From Streptomyces cyaneogriseus subsp. noncyanogenus (GTDB taxonomy: Bacteria; Actinomycetota; Actinomycetes; Streptomycetales; Streptomycetaceae), in NCBI RefSeq assembly GCF_000931445.1, contig NZ_CP010849.1, positions 2,914,001-2,978,000 on the forward strand: 64,000 nt of DNA. Reading direction: 5' to 3'. A model generated the notes under the pieces. That model saw only the letters and a program-made list of their open reading frames with translations. It was not told the origin of the DNA and did no database searches. Within the stretch, counting starts at the first letter, position 1; each line of letters opens with the position of its first letter. The translations under genes and the position numbers were made by a program. This document shows positions 8,590 to 16,892 of this stretch, piece after piece.

Positions 8590-9426
8590 TCAGCCGCCCG
8601 CGTGCTCCACGAACCGGGCCGCCGTCTCCGCCAGCACCTCCCGCCCGTCGCGGGCCCACAGCGCGTCGTTGAACAGCTCGACCTCGATGGGCCCGGTGTA
8701 TCCGGCCGCCTCCACGTATCCCTTCCACTCGCGCATGTCGACCGCGCCGTCCCCGATCTGGCCGCGGCCGTTGAGGACGCCTTCCGGCAGGGGGGTCGTC
8801 CAGTCCGCGAGCTGGAAGGTGTGGATACGGCCGTCCGCGCCGGCCCGGGCGATCTGCGCGGGCGCCGTGTCGTCCCACCAGATGTGGTACGTGTCCACCG
8901 TGACGCCGACCTGGCGGGCCGGGAAGTGCTCGGCGATGTCCAGCGCCTGGGCGAGGGTGGAGACCACGCAGCGGTCGGAGGCGTACATCGGGTGCAGCGG
9001 CTCGATGGCCAGGCGGACCCCGTGCTCCTCGGCGTAGGGGCCGAGTTCGGCGAGCGCGTCCGCGATGCGCTCCCGGGCGCCGCGCAGGTCCCTGGAACCG
9101 GCGGGCAGGCCGCCGGAGACCAGCACGAGCGTGTCGGTGCCGAGGGTCGCGGCCTCGTCGACGGCCCGCCGGTTGTCCTCCAGCGCGCGTGCCCGCTCGC
9201 CGGGGTCGATCGCGGTGAGGAAACCGCCCCGGCACAGCGTCGTCACCGTCAGGCCCGCGTCGCGGACCAGCTTGGCCGCCGCCTCCACGCCGTAGGACCG
9301 GACCGGCTCGCGCCACAGGCCCACGTTGCGGATGCCCGACTCGGCGCAGGCGGCGGTCAGTTCCGGCAGCGAGAGCTGCTTGACCGTCATCTGGTTGATG
9401 GAGAAGCGGGAGAGGAGGTCGGTCAC
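8590..9426 (-). CDS. TIM-barrel sugar phosphate isomerase/epimerase
   Basis: The 278-residue protein belongs to the xylose isomerase-like TIM barrel (AP endonuclease 2) superfamily. Visible pieces are LAIEPLHPMYASDR, VGVTVDTYHIWWD and the C-terminal GPIEVELFNDALW, which carry the metal-binding Glu, Asp and His residues typical of the fold. GTG 9426 overlaps the stop of the preceding gene (GTGA), so it is the third gene of a coupled operon with the DUF993 protein and the oxidoreductase. It probably isomerises or epimerises an oxidised sugar or inositol-like intermediate; the exact substrate cannot be read from sequence. Confidence 0.8.
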   Translation of the reverse strand: MTDLLSRFSINQMTVKQLSLPELTAACAESGIRNVGLWREPVRSYGVEAAAKLVRDAGLTVTTLCRGGFLTAIDPGERARALEDNRRAVDEAATLGTDTLVLVSGGLPAGSRDLRGARERIADALAELGPYAEEHGVRLAIEPLHPMYASDRCVVSTLAQALDIAEHFPARQVGVTVDTYHIWWDDTAPAQIARAGADGRIHTFQLADWTTPLPEGVLNGRGQIGDGAVDMREWKGYVEAAGYTGPIEVELFNDALWARDGREVLAETAARFVEHAGG

Positions 9427-10574
9427 TGGCTCACTCCGTACAGGGACAGCAGGGTCCTCATCCGCTCCTCGGCCAGCTTCGGGTCCGGGAACAGGCCGAG
9501 CCCGTCGGCCAGTTCGTAGGCGCGGGCGAAGTGCGGCAGCGAGCGGGCCGACTGAAGGCCGCCGACCATCGCGAAGTGGTCCTGGTGGCCGGCGAGCCAG
9601 GCCAGGAAGACCACGCCCGTCTTGTAGAAGCGGGTGGGGGCCTGGAAGAGGTGGCGGGAGAGTGCGACGGTGGGGTCCAGCAGGGCGCGGAAGCCCTCCG
9701 TGTTCCCGGTGTCCAGGACGCGGACCGCCTCGGCCGCCAGCGGGCCCAGCGGGTCGAAGATGCCGAGCAGGGCGTGGCTGAAGCCCTGCTCGTCGCCCGC
9801 GATCAGCTCGGGGTAGTGGAAGTCGTCGCCGGTGTAGCAGCGCACGCCCTGCGGGAGGCGGCGGCGCAGGTCGATCTCGCGCCGGGCGTCCAGGAGGGAG
9901 ATCTTGACGCCGTCGACCTTGTCGGGGTGGGCGGCGATGACCTCCAGGAAGGTGCCGGTGGCCGCGTCGAGGTCGGACGAGCCCCAGTAGCCCTCCAGGG
10001 CCGGGTCGAACATGGGGCCGAGCCAGTGCAGGACGACCGGTTCGGCGGCCTGGCGGAGCAGGTGGCCGTAGACCTCCAGGTAGTCCTCGGGGCCCCGCGC
10101 CGTCGCCGCCAGGGCGCGGGAGGCCATGAGGATGGCCTGGGCGCCCGACTCCTCCACGACGGCGAGCTGCTCCTCGTAGGCCCGGCGGACCTCGTCCAGG
10201 GTGCCGGTGGCGAGCTGGTCGGTGCCGACACCGCAGGCGATCCGGCCGCCCACCGCCTTCGCCTCGGCGGCGCTGCGGCGGATCAGCTCGGCGGCGCCCG
10301 CCCAGTCCAGGCCCATGCCGCGCTGGGCGGTGTCCATCGCCTCGGCGACCCCGAGGCCGTGCGCCCACAGGTGGCGGCGGAAGGCGAGGGTGGCGTCCCA
10401 GTCGACGGCGGCGGGCCCGTCGGGGGTCGTGTCGGCGTACGGGTCGGCGACCACGTGGGCCGCCGAGAAGACCGTACGGGAGGTGAAAGCGCTTCCAGGG
10501 TTCAGTGCGAGGGGCTCGCTGCGGGGCTCGTAGGCCCGCAGGGCGCCGTGCGCGTCCGGCAGGCGGAGGGTCAC
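9423..10574 (-). CDS. DUF993 / dihydrodipicolinate synthase-like protein
   Basis: The 383-residue protein matches the DUF993 group, a TIM-barrel family related to class I aldolases of the DapA type. Segments such as RGMGLDWAGAAELIRRS, GVGTDQLATGTLDEV and KVDGVKISLLDARRE are recognisable; the Lys in GVKISL sits where DapA-type aldolases place the Schiff-base Lys. GTG 10574 overlaps the stop of the upstream oxidoreductase gene. Aldol or retro-aldol chemistry on a sugar-derived keto acid is inferred. A LacI-type operator lies inside its first coding third (10484-10497). Confidence 0.75.
   Translation of the reverse strand: MTLRLPDAHGALRAYEPRSEPLALNPGSAFTSRTVFSAAHVVADPYADTTPDGPAAVDWDATLAFRRHLWAHGLGVAEAMDTAQRGMGLDWAGAAELIRRSAAEAKAVGGRIACGVGTDQLATGTLDEVRRAYEEQLAVVEESGAQAILMASRALAATARGPEDYLEVYGHLLRQAAEPVVLHWLGPMFDPALEGYWGSSDLDAATGTFLEVIAAHPDKVDGVKISLLDARREIDLRRRLPQGVRCYTGDDFHYPELIAGDEQGFSHALLGIFDPLGPLAAEAVRVLDTGNTEGFRALLDPTVALSRHLFQAPTRFYKTGVVFLAWLAGHQDHFAMVGGLQSARSLPHFARAYELADGLGLFPDPKLAEERMRTLLSLYGVSQ
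10484..10497. promoter_or_regulatory. intragenic LacI-type operator
   Basis: TGAAAGCGCTTCCA matches the LacI-family pattern TGNAANCGNTTNCA at every fixed position. It lies inside the DUF993 coding region, about 80 bases after its start. It shares the AAGCGCTT core with the operator in front of the operon (11803-11816). Confidence 0.55.
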
Positions 10575-11722
10575 AGCGCCACCTCCGGCACGTCGACGCG
10601 GCGGCCCTCGGCGGAGGACTTCAGGCCCAGCTCGGCGAGCTGGACGCCGCGGGCGCCGGCCAGCAGGTCCCAGTGGTAGGGGGCGTCGGCGTAGACGTGC
10701 TTGAGGAACAGCTCCCACTGGGCCTTGAAGCCGTTGTCGAACTCCTGGTTGTCCGGGACCTCCTGCCACTGGTCGCGGAAGGAGTACGTGGCCGGGATGT
10801 CCGGGTTCCAGACCGGCTTGGGGGTGGCGCTGCGGTGCTGGACGCGGCAGTTGCGCAGGCCGGCGACGGCGGAGCCCTCGGTGCCGTCGACCTGGAACTC
10901 CACCAGTTCGTCGCGGTTGACGCGCACCGCCCAGGAGGAGTTGATCTGGGCGATCGCCCCGCCGTCGAGCTCGAAGAGGCCGTAGGCGGCGTCGTCGGCG
11001 GTGGCGTCGTAGGGCTTGCCGTTCTCGTCCCAGCGCTGCGGGATGTGGGTGGCGGCGAGGGCCTGGACGGACTTCACCCGGCCGAACAGCTCGTGCAGGA
11101 CGTACTCCCAGTGGGGGAACATGTCGACGACGATGCCGCCGCCGTCCTCGGCGCGGTAGTTCCAGGAGGGGCGCTGCGCCTCCTGCCAGTCGCCCTCGAA
11201 GACCCAGTAGCCGAACTCGCCGCGCACGGACAGGACGCGGCCGAAGAAGCCGCCGTCGATCAGCCGCTTGAGCTTGAGCAGGCCGGGCAGGAACAGCTTG
11301 TCCTGGACGACGCCGTGCTTCACGCCCTTGGCGGCGGCCAGGCGGGCCAGCTCCAGCGCGCCCTCGAAACCGGTGGCCGTGGGCTTCTCGGTGTAGATGT
11401 GCTTGCCCGCCGCGATCGCCTTCTTGATCGCGTCCTCGCGCGCGGAGGTGACCTGCGCGTCGAAGTAGATGTCGACGCTCTCGTCGGCGAGGACCGCGTC
11501 CACGTCCGTCGAGACGTGCTCCAGGCCGTGCCGCTCGGCCAGCGCCCTGAGCGCGTGCTCACGGCGGCCGACCAGGATCGGCTCCGGCCACAGCACGGCG
11601 CCGTCGCCCAGGTCCAGGCCGCCCTGCTCACGGATGGCCAGGATCGAGCGGACGAGGTGCTGGCGGTAGCCCATGCGCCCGGTCACGCCGTTCATGGCGA
11701 TACGCACCGTCTTGCGTGTCAC
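10571..11722 (-). CDS. Gfo/Idh/MocA-family oxidoreductase
   Basis: This 383-residue NAD(P)-dependent oxidoreductase opens with TRKTVRIAMNGVTGRMG, a Rossmann nucleotide-binding start. It has the family signature EKPTA (about residues 121-125) followed by the GALELARLAAAKGV helix, then a dimerisation/substrate domain with the DMFPHWEYVL stretch, whose His is a likely catalytic residue. GTG 11722 follows GAAGGG. It is the first gene of the minus-strand operon, transcribed from a promoter region shared with a divergent LacI gene. It probably oxidises a sugar or cyclitol before the isomerase and aldolase-like steps. Confidence 0.82.
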   Translation of the reverse strand: MTRKTVRIAMNGVTGRMGYRQHLVRSILAIREQGGLDLGDGAVLWPEPILVGRREHALRALAERHGLEHVSTDVDAVLADESVDIYFDAQVTSAREDAIKKAIAAGKHIYTEKPTATGFEGALELARLAAAKGVKHGVVQDKLFLPGLLKLKRLIDGGFFGRVLSVRGEFGYWVFEGDWQEAQRPSWNYRAEDGGGIVVDMFPHWEYVLHELFGRVKSVQALAATHIPQRWDENGKPYDATADDAAYGLFELDGGAIAQINSSWAVRVNRDELVEFQVDGTEGSAVAGLRNCRVQHRSATPKPVWNPDIPATYSFRDQWQEVPDNQEFDNGFKAQWELFLKHVYADAPYHWDLLAGARGVQLAELGLKSSAEGRRVDVPEVAL

Positions 11723-12037
11723 GTCATTCCCTTCGTACGCGTCGTACGCGGTCCGCGCGCCGCACACACCCCCACCGGCCACTCCATGACTGATGAGACC
11801 ACAGCAAGCGCTTTCTATCTGGTACGAAGCTAGCCTGTGCACGGTGGTCTGGACAAGACCACCGCGCGGAGCGAGTTGTGCGAGCGGCGAACGAGGCCGG
11901 CCGGGGGCCGTAGGGTCGGACCGGGCAGCGGCCGGCCCCGCGGCGGGGCCGGCCGCCCGCGCCTGGTGATCGCCGGTGTACGGCGAGTACGGCCAGTTCG
12001 GCGAGAGGCGCGACCGGAGCGACCGGAGGACGAGGAC
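11723..12037. promoter_or_regulatory. divergent promoter region between oxidoreductase operon and LacI gene
   Basis: The 315-bp region holds one clear LacI-type palindrome (11803-11816). The sequence around it (11790-11835) is the least GC-rich part and is the most likely promoter zone for both directions. No further gene was seen. Confidence 0.5.
11803..11816. promoter_or_regulatory. LacI-family operator
   Basis: AGCAAGCGCTTTCT contains the palindrome AAGCGCTT and matches the LacI-family pattern at 12 of 14 positions. It lies between the oxidoreductase operon and the LacI regulator, so it is the likely primary target of the regulator at 12038. Confidence 0.65.
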
Positions 12038-13162
12038 ATGACGGTGACCCTGGCGGACGTGGCGGCCCGCGCGCAGGTCTCCCCCGCGACGGTGTCGCGC
12101 GTACTGAACGGGAACTACCCCGTGGCCGCATCCACCCGTGAGCGGGTGCTGAAGGCGGTCGACGAGCTGGACTACGTGCTCAACGGGCCGGCGAGCGCCC
12201 TGGCCGCCGCCACGTCCGATCTGGTGGGGATCCTGGTGAACGACATCGCCGACCCCTTCTTCGGCATCATGGCCGGCGCCATCCAGTCCGAGATCGGCGG
12301 GCCCGGCGGGCGGGCGGGCGGCGAGCGGCTCGCCGTCGTCTGCAACACCGGCGGCTCCCCGGAGCGCGAACTGACCTACCTCACCCTGCTCCAGCGGCAG
12401 CGGGCCGCGGCCGTGGTGCTGACCGGCGGCGCGGTGGAGAACGAGGCCCACAAGACCGCCGTGGCGGCCAAGCTGCGCAAGCTCGGCGACGCCGGGACCC
12501 GGGTGGTGCTGTGCGGGCGCCCGCCGGCGCCGGACACCGAGGCGATCGCGCTGACCTTCGACAACCGCGGCGGCGGCCGGGAGCTGACGGAGCACCTGAT
12601 CGGGCTGGGCCACCGGCGGCTCGGCTACATCGCGGGCCCCGAGGAGCGCACCACCACCCGGCACCGCCTGGAGGGCCACCGGGCCGCGCTGGCCGCGCAC
12701 GGCATCGAGGACGACCCGCGCCGCACGGTCCACGGCCGCTACGACCGCCGGTCCGGTTACGAGGCGACGCTGGAACTCCTGCGCCGGGACCCCACCCTGA
12801 CGGCGGTCGTCGCGGCCAACGACTCCGTCGCGCTGGGCGCCTGCGCGGCGCTGCGGGAGTCCGGGCTGCGGATCCCGCAGGACGTGTCGGTGGCCGGCTT
12901 CGACGACCTGCCGTTCAGCATCGACGCGGTGCCCGCGCTGACGACGGTACGGCTGCCGCTCGCGGAGGCGGGCGCGCGGGCCGGGCGCATCGCGATGGGG
13001 CGCGAGGAACCGCCGCCCGGGGGGATCGCGACGGTGCGGGGGGAGTTGATGGTGCGGGGGTCGACGGGGGTGCCGCGAGGTGCGGGGGAGGCCGGGCGGG
13101 GGGCGGACTCCGCGGGGTCGGCTGCCGCCGGGGCGGGGGCGGATTCCGCCGGGGCGGGGTGA
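12038..13162 (+). CDS. LacI-family regulator of the adjacent sugar operon
   Basis: The protein has 374 residues, starting at ATG 12038 after GGAGGACGAGG. MTVTLADVAARAQVSPATVSRVLNG is a full LacI DNA-binding head and hinge, followed by a sugar-sensing domain ending in FDDLPFSIDAVPALTTVRLP. The family normally ends soon after a LMVRGSTG-type strand. Here the frame runs on for about 29 Ala/Gly/Ser-rich residues encoded by a GC-rich degenerate repeat (see 13076-13510), so the tail is probably unstructured read-through of a lost stop. It likely represses the divergent 8590-11722 operon through the AAGCGCTT sites. Confidence 0.83.
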   Translation: MTVTLADVAARAQVSPATVSRVLNGNYPVAASTRERVLKAVDELDYVLNGPASALAAATSDLVGILVNDIADPFFGIMAGAIQSEIGGPGGRAGGERLAVVCNTGGSPERELTYLTLLQRQRAAAVVLTGGAVENEAHKTAVAAKLRKLGDAGTRVVLCGRPPAPDTEAIALTFDNRGGGRELTEHLIGLGHRRLGYIAGPEERTTTRHRLEGHRAALAAHGIEDDPRRTVHGRYDRRSGYEATLELLRRDPTLTAVVAANDSVALGACAALRESGLRIPQDVSVAGFDDLPFSIDAVPALTTVRLPLAEAGARAGRIAMGREEPPPGGIATVRGELMVRGSTGVPRGAGEAGRGADSAGSAAAGAGADSAGAG

Positions 13163-13510
13163 CTCGCTGGGTGGGATTGGCTGCCGCCGGGGCGGGGACG
13201 GCTCCCGCCGGGTCCCGGTGACTTCCGCCGGAACGGGGTTGGCTGACGCCGGACGCGGCGACCTCCGGTCGGGCCGGATTCCGCCGGGCGAGGACGGCTC
13301 CCGCCGGGGGCGGCGACTTCCGCCCGAACGGGGTCGCCCGACGCCCGGTCGAGCCGGCCCCAGCCGAGGCGGGGACGCCCGCCAAGACGCGGTGACTCCC
13401 GCCCGAACCGGGTCGGCCGCCGCCCGGTCGGACCGGACCCCCGCCAGGCCGGGGACGGCTCCCACCGGGACGCGGCGACCGAACCGGGTCGGCTGCCGCC
13501 GGGCGCCCTT
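13076..13510. repeat. degenerate GC-rich tandem repeats
   Basis: Variants of the blocks GACGGCTCCCGCCGGG, GACTTCCGCC and GAACGGGGT(C/T)GG recur four to five times with irregular spacing. They start in the last codons of the LacI gene and run to just before nadE. All frames are nearly stop-free, which creates long spurious reading frames. No gene is supported between 13163 and 13626. Confidence 0.7.
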
Positions 13511-13626
13511 CCCGGTGTACGGCCTCGGCGCGTGGCCCCGTTCGCGGGCGGGCGGGGCACCGCCCAGGCCCACGCGGGACCGGTCGCGGCCGGTCGTCGA
13601 CGCGCAGGCGGCGTAGGGGCGGGGGC

Positions 13627-14457
13627 TCAGGGGCCGATGGGCAGGCGGCGCTTGTGGTCGGTGAGGCGGTAGCGGCCGACGATCTTCTCGAAGACCTGCT
13701 CGTCCACCGGCTTGCCCTCGAGGAAGTCGTCGATGTCGTCGTAGCCGACCCCGAGCGCCTCCTCGTCGGCCTTGCCCGGGTCGAGGGACTCCAGGTCGGC
13801 CGTCGGCGTCTTCCACACCAGCTCGGCGGGTGCCCCCAGCGCCTCCGCGACGGCGCGCACCCGCCGCTTGGTCAGGCCGGTCAGCGGCACCAGATCGGCG
13901 GCGCCGTCGCCGAACTTGGTGAAGAAGCCGGAGACCGCCTCGGCCGCGTGGTCGGTGCCGACGACCAGGCCGTCCCGCGCGCCCGCCACCGCGTACTGGG
14001 CGATCATGCGCTGCCGGGCCTTGATGTTGCCGTGGACGAAGTCCTCGTGGCGGGCGTCGCGGAAGCTCACGCCGCCGGCCCGCACGGCCTCCAGGGCGGC
14101 GTCGCTCGCGGGCTTGATGTCCACGGTCAGCACCTCGTCGGCCCGGATGAAGGAGAGCGCGAGCTGGGCGTCGTGCTCGTCGGCCTGGACCCCGTAGGGC
14201 AGCCGCATCGCGTAGAACCGCGCCTCGTGCCCGGCGGCGCGGGCCCGCTCGACGGCGAGCTGGCACAGCCGGCCCGCCGCGGTGGAGTCGATGCCGCCGC
14301 TGATGCCGAGCACCAGGCAGCGCAGGCCGGTGGAGGTGAGCCGCTCGGCGAGGAAGGCCACCCGGCGCTCGATCTCCCGCTCCGCCTCGAAGGTCTCGGC
14401 GACCTCCAGCTCCCGGGCTATCTCCTGCTGCAGGGCGATGGACGCCGGTTCGCTCAC
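13627..14457 (-). CDS. nadE: NH3-dependent NAD synthetase
   Basis: The 276-residue adenylating amide synthetase converts nicotinic acid adenine dinucleotide to NAD using ammonia. The PP-loop SGGIDST lies at about residues 54-60. Family segments RLPYGVQADEHDAQ, HGNIKARQRM and GTDHAAEAVSGFFTKFGDG are intact. There is no N-terminal glutaminase domain, so it is the short NadE type. Start is GTG 14457. It stands alone, converging with the LacI gene across the repeat region. Confidence 0.93.
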   Translation of the reverse strand: MSEPASIALQQEIARELEVAETFEAEREIERRVAFLAERLTSTGLRCLVLGISGGIDSTAAGRLCQLAVERARAAGHEARFYAMRLPYGVQADEHDAQLALSFIRADEVLTVDIKPASDAALEAVRAGGVSFRDARHEDFVHGNIKARQRMIAQYAVAGARDGLVVGTDHAAEAVSGFFTKFGDGAADLVPLTGLTKRRVRAVAEALGAPAELVWKTPTADLESLDPGKADEEALGVGYDDIDDFLEGKPVDEQVFEKIVGRYRLTDHKRRLPIGP

Positions 14458-14560
14458 GTCTGCTCCTTGTTCCCGTCCGCGATGTGCCTGTGCGCGATGT
14501 GCTGTGCCGCCCAGACTACCCAGCGGGCCCCCGGTGATTCCGGGGCGGACCGGCGGGCCC

Positions 14561-14950
14561 TCACCGGTCCGCCAGGTACTGCGCCTCCCCGTTGCCCAGC
14601 GACCAGTCGGCCGGGGTGTTCTCCGTGAGGCTGACGAAGACGTTGCGCGGCTCGGTCCCCGCGTAGCCGTGGGCGAGTTCGGCGATACGCCGGTACAGCG
14701 CCCGTTTGCGCTCCGGGGGGCGGCCCGCGCGCAGGGTGATCGCCACGTAGACGATCCCCTCGTCGCGGTGTATGCCGAGGTAGTCGCCGACGCGGAGGGT
14801 GCCGGTGGTGCCGTCGTGGGAGGTCAGGACCTGGAACAGGTCGCCCGGCGGGATGCCCAGCGTCTCCACCAGGGCGTCGTGGACGGCGCGGCCGAGGGCG
14901 TCGAGGCGCTCGGGACCGGCGCCGAGGGCGTCGATGCGGACGAAGGGCAA
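14561..14950 (-). CDS. tautomerase-family protein with TTG start
   Basis: The 129-residue product begins M-PFVRIDALG. Tautomerases of the 4-oxalocrotonate tautomerase/MIF superfamily use the amino group of Pro-1 after Met removal. Choosing TTG at 14948-14950 puts Pro at position 2, and the ribosome site GGAAGGAG lies 8 bases upstream, so both criteria agree. A start at 15010 would bury this proline. The rest (GIPPGDLFQVLTSHD, EGIVYVAITLRAGR) fits the longer actinobacterial tautomerase group. Substrate unknown. Confidence 0.75.
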   Translation of the reverse strand: MPFVRIDALGAGPERLDALGRAVHDALVETLGIPPGDLFQVLTSHDGTTGTLRVGDYLGIHRDEGIVYVAITLRAGRPPERKRALYRRIAELAHGYAGTEPRNVFVSLTENTPADWSLGNGEAQYLADR

Positions 14951-15017
14951 GACGGGAGCTCCTTCCGGGTGGCCGGAGAGCACACCTCCCGCGGCGGGAG
15001 GCGCACCCACTCCGTAC

Positions 15018-15040
15018 TGTACATACTAGTAGTTACAGCA
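15018..15040. promoter_or_regulatory. possible operator between tautomerase and DHFR-like genes
   Basis: An AT-rich island contains the palindrome TACTAGTA (15024-15031) flanked by GTACTGTACA and GTTACAG. It lies in the divergent promoter region of the tautomerase and the reductase gene. A regulator site is plausible but unproven. Confidence 0.35.
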
Positions 15041-15179
15041 GTCGGGTGTCGTTCGGCGCGTCCTCCCGCCGGCTTCCGTCCGCGGCACCGATGATTTTTG
15101 GGCCGCCCGCCGGTCTTCCCCACCGAACCGGCCGACCGACACCGAGGCGGCCGCGGCAGCGAGCGAGGAAACGAGTCCC

Positions 15180-15782
15180 ATGCCCATCGTGATCAGCGAG
15201 TTCATCAGCCTGGACGGGGTCGTGCAGGCCCCCGGCGGCCCCCAGGAGGACACCGACGGAGGGTTCGCGCACGGCGGTTGGTCGCACGCGTTCTTCGACC
15301 CGGAGGTGGTCGGCGGGGCCTTCGACGCGGCGGTGGCGGAGGCGGACGCGCTGCTGTTCGGGCGGCGGACCTGGCAGGCGATGGCGGGGGCCTGGCCCGA
15401 GCGCGCCGGGGACCCCTTCGCCGACCGGATGAACGCCCTCCCGAAGTACGTCGTCTCCCGCACGCTCCGCGAAGACGACCTGACGTGGAACAACACCACG
15501 CTCGTCCCCGGCGACGACGAACCGGTCGCCCGCCTGCGCGAGCTGCGCGCGTCCGAGGGCCGCGGGCTGCTGGTCATGGGCAGCCCGACCCTGGCCCGCA
15601 CGCTGCTGAGCGAGGGCCTGGTCGACGAACTGCGGCTCATCGTGATGCCGGTGATCCTCGGCGGCGGGAAGACCATCTTCCCGGACGACGGTGCGCTGCG
15701 GGCGTTCGAGCCGGTCTCCACGGCGCGGGCGGCCACGGGCGCGCAGGTGTGCGTCTACCGGGCCGCCGCCCCCGGGTCCTGA
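15180..15782 (+). CDS. RibD C-terminal / dihydrofolate reductase-like protein
   Basis: The 200-residue protein starts MPIVISEFISLDGVVQAPGG, the usual start of the RibD-C/DHFR-like family. It contains ADALLFGRRTWQAM and the NADPH-binding segment GLLVMGSPTLARTLL, then VDELRLIVMPVILGGGKTIF. These are typical of small stand-alone reductases in actinobacteria, whose substrates are mostly unknown. It is divergent from the tautomerase gene across an AT-rich promoter island. Confidence 0.82.
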   Translation: MPIVISEFISLDGVVQAPGGPQEDTDGGFAHGGWSHAFFDPEVVGGAFDAAVAEADALLFGRRTWQAMAGAWPERAGDPFADRMNALPKYVVSRTLREDDLTWNNTTLVPGDDEPVARLRELRASEGRGLLVMGSPTLARTLLSEGLVDELRLIVMPVILGGGKTIFPDDGALRAFEPVSTARAATGAQVCVYRAAAPGS

Positions 15783-15896
15783 CCGGCACCCCGGGCCGCC
15801 CGTGCCACCCCTTGGGCGTGGGGCCGACGGGACGGGCGGCCGTGCCTCCGCGTGACACACGAGTGAGTGCCGGGTGAGCGGGTAGTGTCCGTCGAC

Positions 15897-16700
15897 ATGA
15901 AGCTGGCGTTCTCCACCCTCGGCGTCCCCGGCCTGCCCCTGCCCGACGTGCTGCGGCTCGCGACCGCGCACGGCTATCACGGCATCGAACTGCGCACCCA
16001 TCCCGAGGAGCCGGTGCACCCCGGCCTGACCCTCGCCGAACGGGCCGACGTGGCCGCCGCGTTCAAGGCGGCGGGCGTCGAGATCCTGGGCCTTGCGGGC
16101 TACACCCGGGTCGCGGCGCCCGGCGACGACGGCCCCGTGCTCGCGGAGATCCGCACCCTGCTGGACCTGGCCCGCGACCTCGGCGCCCCGTACGTACGGG
16201 TCTTCCCCGGCGGCGGCGAGGACGGCCAGAGCCCCGAGGAGGCCGACGCGACGGCCGCCCGGCGGCTGGGCACCGCCGCCGAACACGCCGCCGACCGCGG
16301 CGTGCGCATCCTGCTGGAGACCCACGACTCCCACCGCACCGGCGCCGCCGCGATGCGGGTCCTCGGCCTGGTCGGCCACCGCCACGTCGGGGCGCTGTGG
16401 GACGTGATGCACACCTGGCTCGGCGGCGAGCAGCCCTCCGAGACCTTCGCGGCCCTCTCCCCGCACCTGGGTTACGTCCAGGTCAAGGACATCGCCTCCG
16501 CCGACGACACCACCCCGCTGCCGCTCGGCACCGGCGTCCTGCCGCTGACCGAGTGCGTGGAGGTCCTCTCCCGGCACGGCTGGGACGGCTGGCTGTGCTG
16601 GGAGTACGAGAAGCGGTGGTACGAGGCCGCCGCGCCCCTTCCCGGTCTGCTGGACGCGGGGCGGGACCATCTGGCGCGCCTCCTCAACGAGTCGGCCTGA
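15897..16700 (+). CDS. sugar phosphate isomerase/epimerase
   Basis: This 267-residue xylose isomerase-like TIM barrel protein has HGYHGIELRTHPEE, ILLETHDSHRTG, GALWDVMHTWLGGE, YVQVKDI and WLCWEYEKRW, which place the metal-ligand Glu/Asp/His residues at strand ends. ATG 15897 gives the standard N terminus MKLAFSTLG; GTG codons at 15867 and 15885 lack ribosome sites. A TAGTGT hexamer ends 8 bases before the ATG, so a leaderless transcript is possible. Substrate unknown. Confidence 0.8.
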   Translation: MKLAFSTLGVPGLPLPDVLRLATAHGYHGIELRTHPEEPVHPGLTLAERADVAAAFKAAGVEILGLAGYTRVAAPGDDGPVLAEIRTLLDLARDLGAPYVRVFPGGGEDGQSPEEADATAARRLGTAAEHAADRGVRILLETHDSHRTGAAAMRVLGLVGHRHVGALWDVMHTWLGGEQPSETFAALSPHLGYVQVKDIASADDTTPLPLGTGVLPLTECVEVLSRHGWDGWLCWEYEKRWYEAAAPLPGLLDAGRDHLARLLNESA

Positions 16701-16706
16701 GACCGG

Positions 16707-16739
16707 CGGGCCCCGGCCGTCCCGGCGGCACGGGGCCCG
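16707..16739 (+). terminator. hairpin after the sugar isomerase gene
   Basis: CGGGCCCCG (16707-16715) pairs perfectly with CGGGGCCCG (16731-16739), starting 6 bases after the stop. Confidence 0.6.
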
Positions 16740-16792
16740 GCGCCCACCGCCGGGTCGGCCGCGTACCGCCGCCCGGCGGCTCCCGCCGTACC

Positions 16793-16817
16793 GGCCCTGT
16801 TCTCCCGAAGCTACGGC
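16793..16817 (+). repeat. left arm of 25-bp inverted repeat flanking a two-component module
   Basis: The 25 bases (GGCCCTGTTCTCC followed by CGAAGCTACGGC) match the reverse complement of 19915-19939 with one mismatch. Weaker similarity continues outward for about 8 bases. See the right arm and the finding. Confidence 0.8.
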
Positions 16818-16892
16818 AAAGCGAGAAGTAGAGCCCGACCAGTCGGCGTGCGTCGTACCCGCCTCGGTGTCCGGGTCGACGAGCGCGTGGGT

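Noticed and set aside
10571..14266. 1231-residue minus-strand open frame
   Set aside because: Only the last 383 codons are the oxidoreductase. The rest passes in frame through intergenic DNA, the antisense of the LacI gene and the GC repeats, which lack stops because of composition.
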